Below the pieces are notes generated by a model. The model was not told the origin of the DNA. It saw nothing but the letters and a program-made list of their open reading frames with translations, and made no database searches. Positions 48,233-56,212 of a DNA stretch of 64,000 nt are shown one piece after another (the stretch's first letter is position 1; the number at the start of each line of letters is the position of its first letter). The translations under genes were made by a program, and so were the position numbers. The stretch comes from Streptomyces sp. AC1-42W. GTDB lineage: Bacteria > Actinomycetota > Actinomycetes > Streptomycetales > Streptomycetaceae. The stretch is taken from positions 640,001 to 704,000 of the forward strand of contig NZ_QKWY01000001.1 of the NCBI RefSeq assembly GCF_003248355.1, read 5' to 3'.

Positions 48233-48991
48233 TCAGCTGGTGCGGTGCACCTTCGAGTTGGAGGCCTGGGCGCGGGGGCGGACGACCAGGAGGTCGATGT
48301 TGACGTGGCTGGGGCGGCCGACCGCCCAGTCGATCGTGTCGGCCACGTCCTCGGCGGTCAGGGGGGCGTCGACGCCCGCGTAGACCTTGGCTGCCTTCTC
48401 CGCGTCGCCCCGGAAGCGCGTGGTGGAGAACTCCTCGGTCTTGACCATGCCCGGCGCGATCTCGATGACCCGGACCGGGGTGCCGACGATCTCCAGGCGC
48501 AGGGTCTCGGCCAGGACGTGTTCGCCGTGCTTGGCGGCCACGTAGCCGCCACCGCCCTCGTAGGTGGACAGGCCGGCCGTCGAGGAGAGGATGACCACGG
48601 TGCCGTCGCCGCTCGCCGTGAGGGCGGGCAGCAGGGCCTGGGTCACGTTGAGCGTGCCGATGACGTTGGTCTCGTACATCCGGCGCCAGTCCTGCGGGTC
48701 GCCGGTGGCCACCGGGTCGGCCCCGAGCGCGCCGCCCGCGTTGTTCACCAGCACGGCCAGGCTGCGGAACGCGGTCGCGAACTCGTCCACCGCGGCCCGG
48801 TCCGTCACGTCCAGCGGGTAGGCCGTCGCCTGGTGGCCGGCCTCGGTGATCTCGGCGGCCAGCGCCTCGATGCGGTCCTTGCGGCGGGCGGTGAGCACGA
48901 CGCGGTAGCCGGAGGCCGCCAGCCGCCGGGCGGTCGCGGCGCCGATGCCGCTGCTCGCACCGGTGACGACGGCGATGGGGGATGCGGCCAT
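48233..48991 (-). CDS. SDR-family NAD(P)-dependent oxidoreductase
   Basis: A 252-aa classical short-chain dehydrogenase. Cofactor motif TGASSGIGAATAR, NNAGG, catalytic Ser in VVILSSTAGL and YxxxK in GYVAAKHGE. It resembles the YdfG-like serine/3-hydroxyacid dehydrogenase group, whose substrates are small hydroxy acids. The ATG at 48991 has GAGGAG upstream; a longer frame from 49030 lacks support. Confidence 0.92.
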   Translation of the reverse strand: MAASPIAVVTGASSGIGAATARRLAASGYRVVLTARRKDRIEALAAEITEAGHQATAYPLDVTDRAAVDEFATAFRSLAVLVNNAGGALGADPVATGDPQDWRRMYETNVIGTLNVTQALLPALTASGDGTVVILSSTAGLSTYEGGGGYVAAKHGEHVLAETLRLEIVGTPVRVIEIAPGMVKTEEFSTTRFRGDAEKAAKVYAGVDAPLTAEDVADTIDWAVGRPSHVNIDLLVVRPRAQASNSKVHRTS

Positions 48992-49060
48992 GGTCGGGCT
49001 CTCCTCGGACGGGTGATCGATGCGGTCCAACCCGGCCAGGATAGGCAGGCCCGGCCCGGG

Positions 49061-49396
49061 TCAGTGGTTGCGGGGGGCGTACATGATCACGGCCATCCCG
49101 GCCAGGCAGATCAGCGCGCCCGCCACGTCCCAGCGGTCGGGCCGGTAGCCGTCGGCGGCCATCCCCCACGCGATCGAGCCCGCCACGAAGACCCCGCCGT
49201 ACGCCGCGAGCACCCGGCCGAACTCACCGTCCGGCTGGAGCGTCGCCACGAAGCCGTACGCGCCGAGCGCGATGATCCCGGCACCGATCCAGACCCACCC
49301 CCGGTGCTCGCGCACGCCCTGCCAGACGAGCCAGGCACCGCCGATCTCGAACAGCGCGGCGAGGACGAACAGGGCGGTGGAGCGCAGGACGGACAT
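49061..49396 (-). CDS. YnfA (UPF0060) family membrane protein
   Basis: A 111-aa protein with four membrane helices, matching the UPF0060/YnfA family ([20 protein letters not shown] ... [25 protein letters not shown] ... [22 protein letters not shown]). YnfA is a small-multidrug-resistance-like exporter in enterobacteria; transport activity here is inferred. ATG start. Confidence 0.92.
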   Translation of the reverse strand: MSVLRSTALFVLAALFEIGGAWLVWQGVREHRGWVWIGAGIIALGAYGFVATLQPDGEFGRVLAAYGGVFVAGSIAWGMAADGYRPDRWDVAGALICLAGMAVIMYAPRNH

Positions 49397-49474
49397 GGGA
49401 GCAGCCTGTCACGGGCCGCGGCCCCCGGGACGCGCCGAACCGGTGGGTATATATGTGCAATTCGGGCTGATGGG

Positions 49475-49480
49475 TATCTT
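49475..49480 (+). promoter_or_regulatory. -10 hexamer TATCTT of a leaderless promoter
   Basis: TATCTT ends 6 nt before the ATG at 49487; no ribosome site. Confidence 0.5.
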
Positions 49481-49486
49481 CGGGGC

Positions 49487-49981
49487 ATGGTTCTGACGCG
49501 TAGGACTCGGCTGGGGATGTCCGCTGCGATCGCCGCTGCGGTGGTGGCACCGCTCGTGGGCGGCACGGCGCGGGCGGACGGCGCCGCTCCCGCGCCGGAG
49601 GCGGATGTGTCGCACCACGGGTACGTCACGCTCCGGGGCTCCGCCCTCGACATCCGGCTGCGCAGCGAGAACCGGGGCCCTTCGGACCTCGACGGCGTCA
49701 CCGTGCGGGTGCGGCTCTCCGCGGAACTGGCCGGTCCGCAGGAGCTGCCCGGCGCCTGCCTCCGGGCCGACCCGCAGACCGTGCTGTGCCGGACCGGCCC
49801 GCTGCACGCGGACGGCGTCCAGCAGCGGCGCATCGCCCTCGGGCTCCGGCTGCGCGGCGAGCCGGACCAGGTCGTCGTCCGCGTCGGCACCGCGTGGAAC
49901 GGCGGGGCGACGGACCGGGACACCGGCAACGACGAGCACGAGGTGCTGGCCCTGGCCACGGGGGACACGTACGTGTTCTGA
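49487..49981 (+). CDS. secreted protein of unknown function
   Basis: A 164-aa protein. Signal peptide with LTRRTRLGMSAAIAAAVVAP and an AxA-type cleavage near GGTARADG. The mature part looks like an all-beta, DUF11/immunoglobulin-like domain (LRGSALDIRLRSENRGPSDL ... VTVRVRLSAEL), with two cysteines that may form a disulfide. It appears leaderless. No function recognised. Confidence 0.78.
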   Translation: MVLTRRTRLGMSAAIAAAVVAPLVGGTARADGAAPAPEADVSHHGYVTLRGSALDIRLRSENRGPSDLDGVTVRVRLSAELAGPQELPGACLRADPQTVLCRTGPLHADGVQQRRIALGLRLRGEPDQVVVRVGTAWNGGATDRDTGNDEHEVLALATGDTYVF

Positions 49982-50039
49982 GGGCGTGTACGCAGGCCAT
50001 GAGGGCCGCCGCGTCGTCGGCGGGGCCGCGCGGGCTCCG

Positions 50040-50045
50040 TAGACT
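50040..50045 (+). promoter_or_regulatory. -10 hexamer TAGACT of a leaderless promoter
   Basis: TAGACT lies 6 nt before the MarR gene ATG at 50052. Confidence 0.5.
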
Positions 50046-50051
50046 CGGCGC

Positions 50052-50534
50052 ATGCCGCCCGTTCCGTCCCCCCGCCGCAGTACGCTGCTGGCCGAGCTGT
50101 CCGTCGCGTCGCGGCGCTACATGGCCGCCTACGCGCTGTTCAACCAGGCCGTCGCCGACCGGCTGGGGCTGCACCCCACCGACCTCCAGTGCCTCAATCT
50201 GCTCAGCCTGGAGGCGGCGCCCGTCACCACGGGCCGGGTCGCGGAGCTGACCGGGCTCACCACCGGTTCGGCGACCCGGCTGGTGGACCGGCTGGAGCGG
50301 GCCGGCTATGTGACGCGCGCCCGCGACACCGCCGACCGGAGGCGGGTCCTCGTGGCGACCGTGCCCGAGCGGATGGCGGAGTTCGGCGCGGTCTGGAAAC
50401 GGCTGAACGGCGGCTGGGACAGCCTGTTCGACGCGTACGACGACGACGAGGTCGCCCTGCTCCTCACCCATATGCGGCGCACCGTGGAGCTGAGCGCGGC
50501 GCAGATCGCACGGCTGCGCGAGGGCGACGCCTGA
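50052..50534 (+). CDS. MarR-family transcriptional regulator
   Basis: A 160-aa winged-helix regulator. The recognition region GRVAELTGLTTGSATRLVDRLERAGYVTRARDTADRRRVLV is intact, flanked by the dimerisation helices. MarR proteins usually repress neighbouring transport or detoxification genes; no clear target is adjacent. It appears leaderless and converges on the Mut7-C gene. Confidence 0.92.
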   Translation: MPPVPSPRRSTLLAELSVASRRYMAAYALFNQAVADRLGLHPTDLQCLNLLSLEAAPVTTGRVAELTGLTTGSATRLVDRLERAGYVTRARDTADRRRVLVATVPERMAEFGAVWKRLNGGWDSLFDAYDDDEVALLLTHMRRTVELSAAQIARLREGDA

Positions 50535-50574
50535 CCGGGCCCGCCCTGCTCGTCCGGTCCGCCCGGCTCGTCCG

Positions 50575-51309
50575 TCAGCCGGCCACCGGGCCGAAGTCGC
50601 GGACCGCCTCCGCGACGATCGCCTCCAGCCGGGCGTGGTGCGCGCCGCGCCAGTAGACCCGGCCGCACTCCGCGCACTGCGCGAACACGTCGTACGAACG
50701 GCGCGTCCCGTGCTCCAGGTGCGGGCCGACCGTGTCCTTGTCGGCCGCCGCCAGCGGGCCGTTGCAGGCGGTGCACCGGGTCCACGGGGCGAGCGCCGGC
50801 GCGAACCGCTCCAGTACGTCCCGCAGCTGGGCGTCGGGCTGGTCGCTGTACACGTACGCGCCCGCCCAGATCTCCCGGCGGTGCAGCAGCCCCCGGTCGC
50901 GCGAGAGCAGGACGCGCCGCTCCTTCGCGGAGAGCGCGGCCAGGGCCGGATCGCCGATGTCCTCGCTCTCGTAGGCGGCGTCGACGCCGAGCAGCCGCAG
51001 CCGCCGGGCGAGCGTGCCGAGGTGCACGTCGAGCAGGAAGCGCAGGGGCGCGCCCGGTACGGGCTGCGGGCGCGGGACCGGGCGGACCTGGACCAGTTCG
51101 CCCGCCGCCGGGATGTGCGAGACGGGGGCCGGGCGGCCGTCCACGAGGAGTTCACCGGCCTCGGTCAGCGGGATGCCCAGGGACTCGACGACGTGCCCGA
51201 GCGTGGAGGAGCCGTCCGTGACCACCGGGGTGCGCCCCTGCCGGCGTCCATGGGCCACGAAGAGCCTGAGTTCGGGGGCGACTTCGAGGTGGATCTCCGG
51301 TCCGTTCAC
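50575..51309 (-). CDS. Mut7-C RNAse domain protein with N-terminal ubiquitin-like domain
   Basis: A 244-aa protein. Residues ~1-85 form a Mut7-C ubiquitin-like domain (LRLFVAHGRRQGRTPV ... ELVQVRPVPR). Residues ~90-235 are the Mut7-C PIN-like nuclease (FLLDVHLGTLARRLRLLGVD, RVLLSRDRGLLHRR) with a zinc-ribbon pair CTACNGPL / CAECGRVYWRG. A role in RNA decay is inferred from the family. The GTG at 51309 has CATCCT 6 nt upstream and fits a leaderless start; a GTG at 51339 is an alternative. Confidence 0.87.
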   Translation of the reverse strand: MNGPEIHLEVAPELRLFVAHGRRQGRTPVVTDGSSTLGHVVESLGIPLTEAGELLVDGRPAPVSHIPAAGELVQVRPVPRPQPVPGAPLRFLLDVHLGTLARRLRLLGVDAAYESEDIGDPALAALSAKERRVLLSRDRGLLHRREIWAGAYVYSDQPDAQLRDVLERFAPALAPWTRCTACNGPLAAADKDTVGPHLEHGTRRSYDVFAQCAECGRVYWRGAHHARLEAIVAEAVRDFGPVAG

Positions 51310-51404
51310 CCGGCCAGGATGCCATCGCGGCGACGGCACCGGCCACGGGTTTCCCCCGCCGTCGGCCCGTCAGGTGCGCCGGCCCGACAGGTGTGTCGGT
51401 CGTG

Positions 51405-52244
51405 TCAGGTGCGGAAGGCCGCCGCGTGTTCCGTCGCCCAGGCCGCGAAGGTGCGGGCCGGGTGGCCGGCCAGCGTGGCCACCGCGTCGGTCACCTCCGC
51501 GCGGCGGCCGTCCGTGGCCGCCCAGTACATGAGCAGGCCCTCGGCGACTCCGGCCGGCATGAAGGGGGACATCGCCTCCTGCCAGGCGGCCGGGCTCATC
51601 TCCTCGACGGTGACCGGCGTGCCGGACGCGGCGGCCAGGATCTCGACCTGCTCGGCCGCGCTCAGGGACTCGGGCCCGGTCAGGTGGTACGCGGCGCCCC
51701 GGAGCGCCGGTTCGGTGAGCACGGCGAGGGCGGCCTCGGCGATGTCGGTCTCGTGGATGGGGCTGCCCTCGCTGCGCGGGTAGGGCAGGCCGACCGGGCG
51801 CCCGGAGCGGAAGGCGCCCGACCACTGGTAGGCGTTGGTGGCGAAGGCGCCGGGGCGCAGCAGGGTCGTGGTGAGGGGCGAGGCGGTCAGCGCCCGCTCC
51901 ACCGCGTGGTGCTCGGCGGCGATCGGGTTGGTCGCCGGGTCGGGGACGAGGACCGAACTGGAGGACAGGAGCACGATGTGGCTCACCCCGGCCGTCCGCG
52001 CGGCGGTGAGGAAGGCGTCGATGTGCGCGGGGTTCGCGTACAGGAAGACGGCGTCCACGCCCTCCAGGGCGGCGGGGAACGTGCTCGGGTCGTCGAGGTC
52101 GCAGGTCACTGCCGGGACGCCGGGCGGCGGGGCCGGCTCGGCGGCGTTGCGCGAGGCGGCGCGGACGGGGTGGCCGCCCTGGTGCAGGAGGGCGGTGAGT
52201 GCGGAGCCGACGCGGCCTCGGCAGCCGGTGACGAGCGTGAGCAT
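51405..52244 (-). CDS. NmrA/NAD(P)H-binding quinone-oxidoreductase-like protein
   Basis: A 279-aa atypical SDR. The N-terminal NAD(P) motif is TLVTGCRGRVGSALTALL, followed by SRNAAEPAP and an Asn/His patch LYANPAHIDAFL. This is the NmrA/QOR2-like group that binds NAD(P)H and may act as redox sensor or quinone reductase. GAGGAG lies 8-9 nt before the ATG. The 137-nt upstream gap contains a TGCGTGACGCA dyad near 52293. Confidence 0.87.
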   Translation of the reverse strand: MLTLVTGCRGRVGSALTALLHQGGHPVRAASRNAAEPAPPPGVPAVTCDLDDPSTFPAALEGVDAVFLYANPAHIDAFLTAARTAGVSHIVLLSSSSVLVPDPATNPIAAEHHAVERALTASPLTTTLLRPGAFATNAYQWSGAFRSGRPVGLPYPRSEGSPIHETDIAEAALAVLTEPALRGAAYHLTGPESLSAAEQVEILAAASGTPVTVEEMSPAAWQEAMSPFMPAGVAEGLLMYWAATDGRRAEVTDAVATLAGHPARTFAAWATEHAAAFRT

Positions 52245-52381
52245 GGAGTGGTCTCCTCGGAGGGTCGGTGGTGACTGTCTCGCACATAGGTTGCGTGACG
52301 CAGGTAAATATCCAGGAGAGCCCGGTGCCCGTCAAACGCATAAACCCACCGGCCCCCGATCCCGGCCCCCGGCGCCGGGCG

Positions 52382-52927
52382 TCAGGCGGTGGCCTCCGCG
52401 CGCAGATCCAGCCGCCAGTCGTTGGTGAGCAGCGGATGGCCCGGCGGGTACTCGATCTCGTACTCCCCGAGCAGCGTGAAGCCCGCCTTGCGGCACACGC
52501 CGTTCGACGGGCCGTTGGCCACGGACGGGAAGGCGTGCAGATAGCGGTGCCGGCCCTCGGCGCGCGCCGCCCCGGCCACCGCGCGGGTCGCGGCCGACGC
52601 GATGCCCCGGCCCTGGAACTCCGGCAGGACCGTCCAGCCGGTCTCGTACACCTCCCGGCCCCGCCAGTGGTGCTCCCAGAAGCCGATCGTGCCCACGGCC
52701 TCCGCCACGCCGGGCAGGGCGATGCGGAACATCCGCCCCCGGCCCGTCCGGTCGGCGCTCAGCGCCAGATAGCGGGCATGACGCCCGAGCAGCTTTCCCT
52801 CCGGCTCCGGGCCCCCGAGATGGGCCATCAGCTCCGGCGCGTTGGCGCGGCGGAGCAGCTCCAGATCACCCGGCGCCCAGGGCTCGATCCGTACGGACGA
52901 CCCTGCACCCTGCTCCATTGCGGCCAT
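52382..52927 (-). CDS. GNAT-family N-acetyltransferase
   Basis: A 181-aa RimJ/RimL-like acetyltransferase. The acetyl-CoA loop is LPEFQGRGIASAATRAV, followed by LHAFPSVANGPSNGVCRKAGFTLLGE, which is the typical VxxxNxxSxxxxxKxGF pattern. It transfers acetyl to an unidentified amine. TAGAGT (52934-52939, minus strand) lies 6 nt before the ATG, suggesting leaderless initiation; an ATG three codons later is possible. Confidence 0.9.
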   Translation of the reverse strand: MAAMEQGAGSSVRIEPWAPGDLELLRRANAPELMAHLGGPEPEGKLLGRHARYLALSADRTGRGRMFRIALPGVAEAVGTIGFWEHHWRGREVYETGWTVLPEFQGRGIASAATRAVAGAARAEGRHRYLHAFPSVANGPSNGVCRKAGFTLLGEYEIEYPPGHPLLTNDWRLDLRAEATA

Positions 52928-52956
52928 GCCCGCACTCTAGGCCGCGCCTCGGACAG

Positions 52957-53778
52957 TCAGCGGGGTGTCAGGGCCGTGGGTGGGACGCCGAGTGTCGCGG
53001 TGAAGTCCCTGACCAGGTGTGCCTGGTCGCTGTAGCCGAGGTCCGCGGCGAGGGCCGCCCAGTCCGCGGCCGGGCCTGCGGCGGCGCGCTCCAGCGCCTC
53101 GTGGATGCGGTAGCGCAGGATGACCCACTTCGGCCCCACGCCCACGTACGCGGCGAACAGCCGTTGCAGGGAGCGGGGCGACACGCCCTCGGCGCGGGCG
53201 AGTTCCTCCACGCGCAGGATCGTCCGGTCCGTGCGCACCAGGTCCACCAGGGCCATCGCCCGCTCGGCGCGCGGGTCCGGCTCCGGCCCGGCCGCCAGCA
53301 GGTACGCGTCCAGCGCGGCGACCCGCTCGTCCTCGTCGGCCGGGTCCAGCACGGCGGCGGGCGGTGCGGGCGGCTCGAACACGTCGGCCGCCGCGAGCCG
53401 CCGGCCCGTCCACCGCGAGACGGGCGCGCCGGGGGCGAAGGGCCGGAAGCCGCCCGGCCGGAACTGCACCCCGCACACCCGCCCGCGCCCCTCCAGCTTC
53501 TGCGTGAACAGCTCCAGGCCGACGCCCGCCACCTCCGCGTACCCCGCCTCCTCGTCGCCGCAGCCCGGATAGCGCTCGAAGACGAGGTTCACGCTGGGGT
53601 GCGGGACGAGATGGGAGGCGTACGGCCGGGTCAGGTCCCAGTCGATCAGCCAGTAGTGCTCCAGATACGGCCGCAGTTCGGGCGCGGGCTCACGGCGCCG
53701 GAACCGTACGCGCGCGAACAGTTCGGACGCGTCCACGATGCCCCGCGTGTCGCGCCGGGGCCCCTGACGACCTGCCAC
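52957..53778 (-). CDS. AraC-family transcriptional regulator
   Basis: A 273-aa regulator. The N-terminal part is a DUF6597-like effector domain (LRPYLEHYWLIDWDLTRPY ... GVQFRPGGFRPFAPG). The C-terminal AraC double HTH contains LARAEGVSPRSLQRLFAAYVGVGPKWVI and ALAADLGYSDQAHLVRDF. The GTG at 53778 is chosen: TAGGAT lies 8 nt upstream and could act as a promoter or ribosome site. Target genes are unknown. Confidence 0.88.
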   Translation of the reverse strand: MAGRQGPRRDTRGIVDASELFARVRFRRREPAPELRPYLEHYWLIDWDLTRPYASHLVPHPSVNLVFERYPGCGDEEAGYAEVAGVGLELFTQKLEGRGRVCGVQFRPGGFRPFAPGAPVSRWTGRRLAAADVFEPPAPPAAVLDPADEDERVAALDAYLLAAGPEPDPRAERAMALVDLVRTDRTILRVEELARAEGVSPRSLQRLFAAYVGVGPKWVILRYRIHEALERAAAGPAADWAALAADLGYSDQAHLVRDFTATLGVPPTALTPR

Positions 53779-53789
53779 GACGGCCGATC

Positions 53790-54056
53790 CTAGGACGCGG
53801 CACCGACATGTCGCGCGGGTGTCCGGCGGGCCGGTCCCGGCTGTCCGTCGTAGAGGGCGCCGAGCGTTCCGTACGCCTCGTCCACGATCCGCTCGGCGCC
53901 CGCCAGTGCCGCCCGCTCGGCCAGCCGGGCGGCCTGCTGCGTGTACGGGGACGGCGGGGCCGGGTGCCGGCGCCGCCACCACGCGGCGCCGACCGCGTAC
54001 AGACCGCCGGCGCCGACCAGTACGGGGATGGACAGGGCCCACAGCACGTCGCCCAT
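53790..54056 (-). CDS. small single-pass membrane protein
   Basis: An 88-aa protein with one N-terminal helix (VLWALSIPVLVGAGGLYAVGAAW), then basic residues and a helical cytosolic tail (YTQQAARLAERAALAGAERIVDEAYGT). AAGGAGG lies 6 nt before the ATG, a strong ribosome site. It is 12 nt upstream of the AraC gene. Function unknown. Confidence 0.78.
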   Translation of the reverse strand: MGDVLWALSIPVLVGAGGLYAVGAAWWRRRHPAPPSPYTQQAARLAERAALAGAERIVDEAYGTLGALYDGQPGPARRTPARHVGAAS

Positions 54057-54124
54057 GGCAGGCCTCCTTCAGGCTCGTTGCCTCCAGCATCGGCATGTCG
54101 GCCCGCTCCCCTGAAGACCAGTCT

Positions 54125-54143
54125 CCGGCCAATGAATGGCCGG
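54125..54143 (-). terminator. weak stem-loop after the biosynthetic operon
   Basis: CCGGCCA-ATGAA-TGGCCGG: a 7-bp perfect stem, enclosed in a looser AGACC/GGTCT pair. It follows the formyltransferase stop by ~56 nt on the minus strand. Confidence 0.5.
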
Positions 54144-54198
54144 TTATGACCGGTCTGTCGCCCTGGCCCGCTTTGGTCCGCAGAACGTCACCCTGTCC

Positions 54199-54894
54199 TC
54201 ACGGTGAGTGGATGGCCCACTTGCCTCCTTCGACGGGTGTCGAACCGGGCAGGGCGATGAGTTCCGGCTTGAACAGCGGCGGCGCGCCCATCGCCGGCTC
54301 CCAGGTCGCCAGCCGCTCGTCCTGCTCCACCTCGACATGCCGGCCCCCGGCGAGATCCGCGACCACGCGCAGCAGCAACCGCACGCCGAGCGGCGCCAGA
54401 TGCTCCCGCCACAGGCTCTGCGCGGTCGAGCCCGGCGGCACGAGCAGATGCTCCTGGGCGGCGAGCGGACCGCCGTCCGTGCGCTCGGTCAGGTGGTAGA
54501 CGCTGCCGCCCGTCACCTTGTCGCCGTCGCGGATCGTCCAGCGGATCGCGTCCCGGCCGCGGTGCAGCGGCAGCAGGCTCGGGTGGTAGCCGATCGTGGC
54601 GACGGCCGCCCTGGCCCGCGTCCGGCGGCCGAGGAAGGCGTGCGAGTGCGCGGCGATGATCACGTCCACGCCGTCCGGGATGTGCATCGCGCGCAGTTCG
54701 CCGGAGTCCGTCCACGCGATGCTCCGGGGGTAGGCCCAGGAGCGCAGGCGGTCCCAGGACGCGGCGTTGGCCTCGTCCGAGTGCCCCTGGCGCAGCCGGG
54801 GCGCGGCCACCCCGGCGATCTTGTGTCCCTCGTCCAGCAGGGCCTCCGCGACCTGCACCGCGAAGGCTCCCCGCCCTGAGATGTAGATGTTCAC
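54199..54894 (-). CDS. formyltransferase (Fmt/PurN fold) of the biosynthetic operon
   Basis: A 231-aa N10-formyl-tetrahydrofolate-dependent formyltransferase. The core loop is IGYHPSLLPLHRGRDAIRW: the catalytic His (residue 104) and Asp (in ERTDGGP, residue ~140) are present, but the usual Asn two residues before the His is Gly. That variant is typical of amine formyltransferases in secondary metabolism rather than Fmt itself. It probably formylates an amino group of the product. The GTG start overlaps the stop of the 21-codon ORF. It is the last gene of the operon. Confidence 0.88.
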   Translation of the reverse strand: MNIYISGRGAFAVQVAEALLDEGHKIAGVAAPRLRQGHSDEANAASWDRLRSWAYPRSIAWTDSGELRAMHIPDGVDVIIAAHSHAFLGRRTRARAAVATIGYHPSLLPLHRGRDAIRWTIRDGDKVTGGSVYHLTERTDGGPLAAQEHLLVPPGSTAQSLWREHLAPLGVRLLLRVVADLAGGRHVEVEQDERLATWEPAMGAPPLFKPELIALPGSTPVEGGKWAIHSP

Positions 54895-54956
54895 GCGCGC
54901 GTCACCGGCCGGGCGCCGTCGCCGCCGTCGCTGTCGTTGAAGGGGGTGCCGCTCAT
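54891..54956 (-). CDS. 21-aa coupling ORF between P450 and formyltransferase genes
   Basis: ATG start; begins MSGTPFNDSDGGDGARPVTR. The ATG overlaps the P450 stop (ATGA) and its TGA overlaps the formyltransferase GTG (GTGA). It would carry ribosomes from one gene to the next. The peptide is acidic, Gly/Asp-rich and not similar to a known precursor. Double overlap argues that it is translated. Confidence 0.5.
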   Translation of the reverse strand: MSGTPFNDSDGGDGARPVTRA

Positions 54957-56212
54957 CGGTCGACCTCTTTCAGTCCGGAGTGGTCGGGACGCAACCGCAC
55001 GGGCAGCGTGGCGAACCCGGTCAGGAAGTTGGACCGGATGCGCCGCGCCGGTTCGGTCTGCTCGAAACCGGTGGTGAAGTCCCGCAGGGCCATGAGCAGT
55101 TCGGCGATCTCCACCTTCGCCAGGTAGGAGCCGACGCAGAAGTGCGGGCCGTAGCCGAAGGCCAGGTGCTTGTTGGGGGTGCGGCCGAGGTCGAACTCCC
55201 CCGGCCGGTCGAAGACCCGCTCGTCCCGGTTGCCCGAGGCGTGCCACAGCGTGACGATCTCGCCGGGCCGCAGCCGTACGCCGTGCAGTTCGGCCGGCCG
55301 CACGACGCTGCGGCCGAAGTGCATCGTGGGCGACGCCCAGCGCAGCACCTCGTCCACCGCGGTGTCGATCGCGACCTCGCCGTGCTTGAGCCGCCGCCAC
55401 TGGCCGGGACGGGAGGCGAGCGTACGGACGCAGTCGATCATCGTGAGCCTGCTGGTCTCGTCGCCGCCGATGATCAGGCTGTAGCAGTTGAGGACGACGT
55501 CCTCGTCGGACAGCGGGACGCCGTCGATCGAACTGCCGATCAGCATGCTGATCACATCGTCGCCCGGCGACTCGCGCCGCTCCTCCACGACGTCCATGAA
55601 GTACATCAGGATCTCGTTGCGGGCCATCTCGGAGTCGACCTCGTCGACCTCGTCGGCGTCCTCGTCGTCCGTGGACTCCGTGGACAGCGCGGTCTTCGTC
55701 AGGCCGAGCAGATAGTCCCGGTCCTCCTCGGGCACGCCGAGGAGGTTCGAGATCGTGGTCATCGGGATGCGGCTCGCGATCCGCCCGGCGAAGTCGCAGC
55801 CGCCGGCCTCGACGGCCTCGCGGACCAGCTGCCGGGTGTTCGCCCGTACGGCGCGCGCGACCTCGGCCAGCACCCTGGGCGACAGCACCCGCTGGAGGAT
55901 CTTGCGCAGCTCGTGGTGGCGGTCGCCGTCCGTCACGGCCAGCATCCGGCCCGCCGCCGCGTCTCCGCCGCCCAGCAGCGTGACCAGTACGTTGCCGCGC
56001 TCGGACGTGAAGTTCACGTCGTCCCGGTAGGTGGCCAGGATGTCCTCGTGGCGGGTGAGCACCCAGAACCCGGCGCGGCCGCCGGCCGGAGGGTTCCAGT
56101 ACACCGGGGCGGTGTCCCGCAGGGTGCGCCAGAACGCGTCCAGGTCGTGGTCCGCGAAGGTGTCCGGGTCGCCGAGGTCCACGGTGCCGAGCGCCGGAGT
56201 GCGCACGCTCAC
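54953..56212 (-). CDS. cytochrome P450
   Basis: A 419-aa bacterial P450. I-helix IIGGDETSRLTM (oxygen activation), ExxR in EVLRWA, and heme-Cys loop FGYGPHFCVGSYLAKVE are intact. The proximal oxidation chemistry is probably hydroxylation or epoxidation of an intermediate tethered or free in the pathway. The GTG start overlaps the KS stop codon (GTGA). Confidence 0.93.
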   Translation of the reverse strand: MSVRTPALGTVDLGDPDTFADHDLDAFWRTLRDTAPVYWNPPAGGRAGFWVLTRHEDILATYRDDVNFTSERGNVLVTLLGGGDAAAGRMLAVTDGDRHHELRKILQRVLSPRVLAEVARAVRANTRQLVREAVEAGGCDFAGRIASRIPMTTISNLLGVPEEDRDYLLGLTKTALSTESTDDEDADEVDEVDSEMARNEILMYFMDVVEERRESPGDDVISMLIGSSIDGVPLSDEDVVLNCYSLIIGGDETSRLTMIDCVRTLASRPGQWRRLKHGEVAIDTAVDEVLRWASPTMHFGRSVVRPAELHGVRLRPGEIVTLWHASGNRDERVFDRPGEFDLGRTPNKHLAFGYGPHFCVGSYLAKVEIAELLMALRDFTTGFEQTEPARRIRSNFLTGFATLPVRLRPDHSGLKEVDR

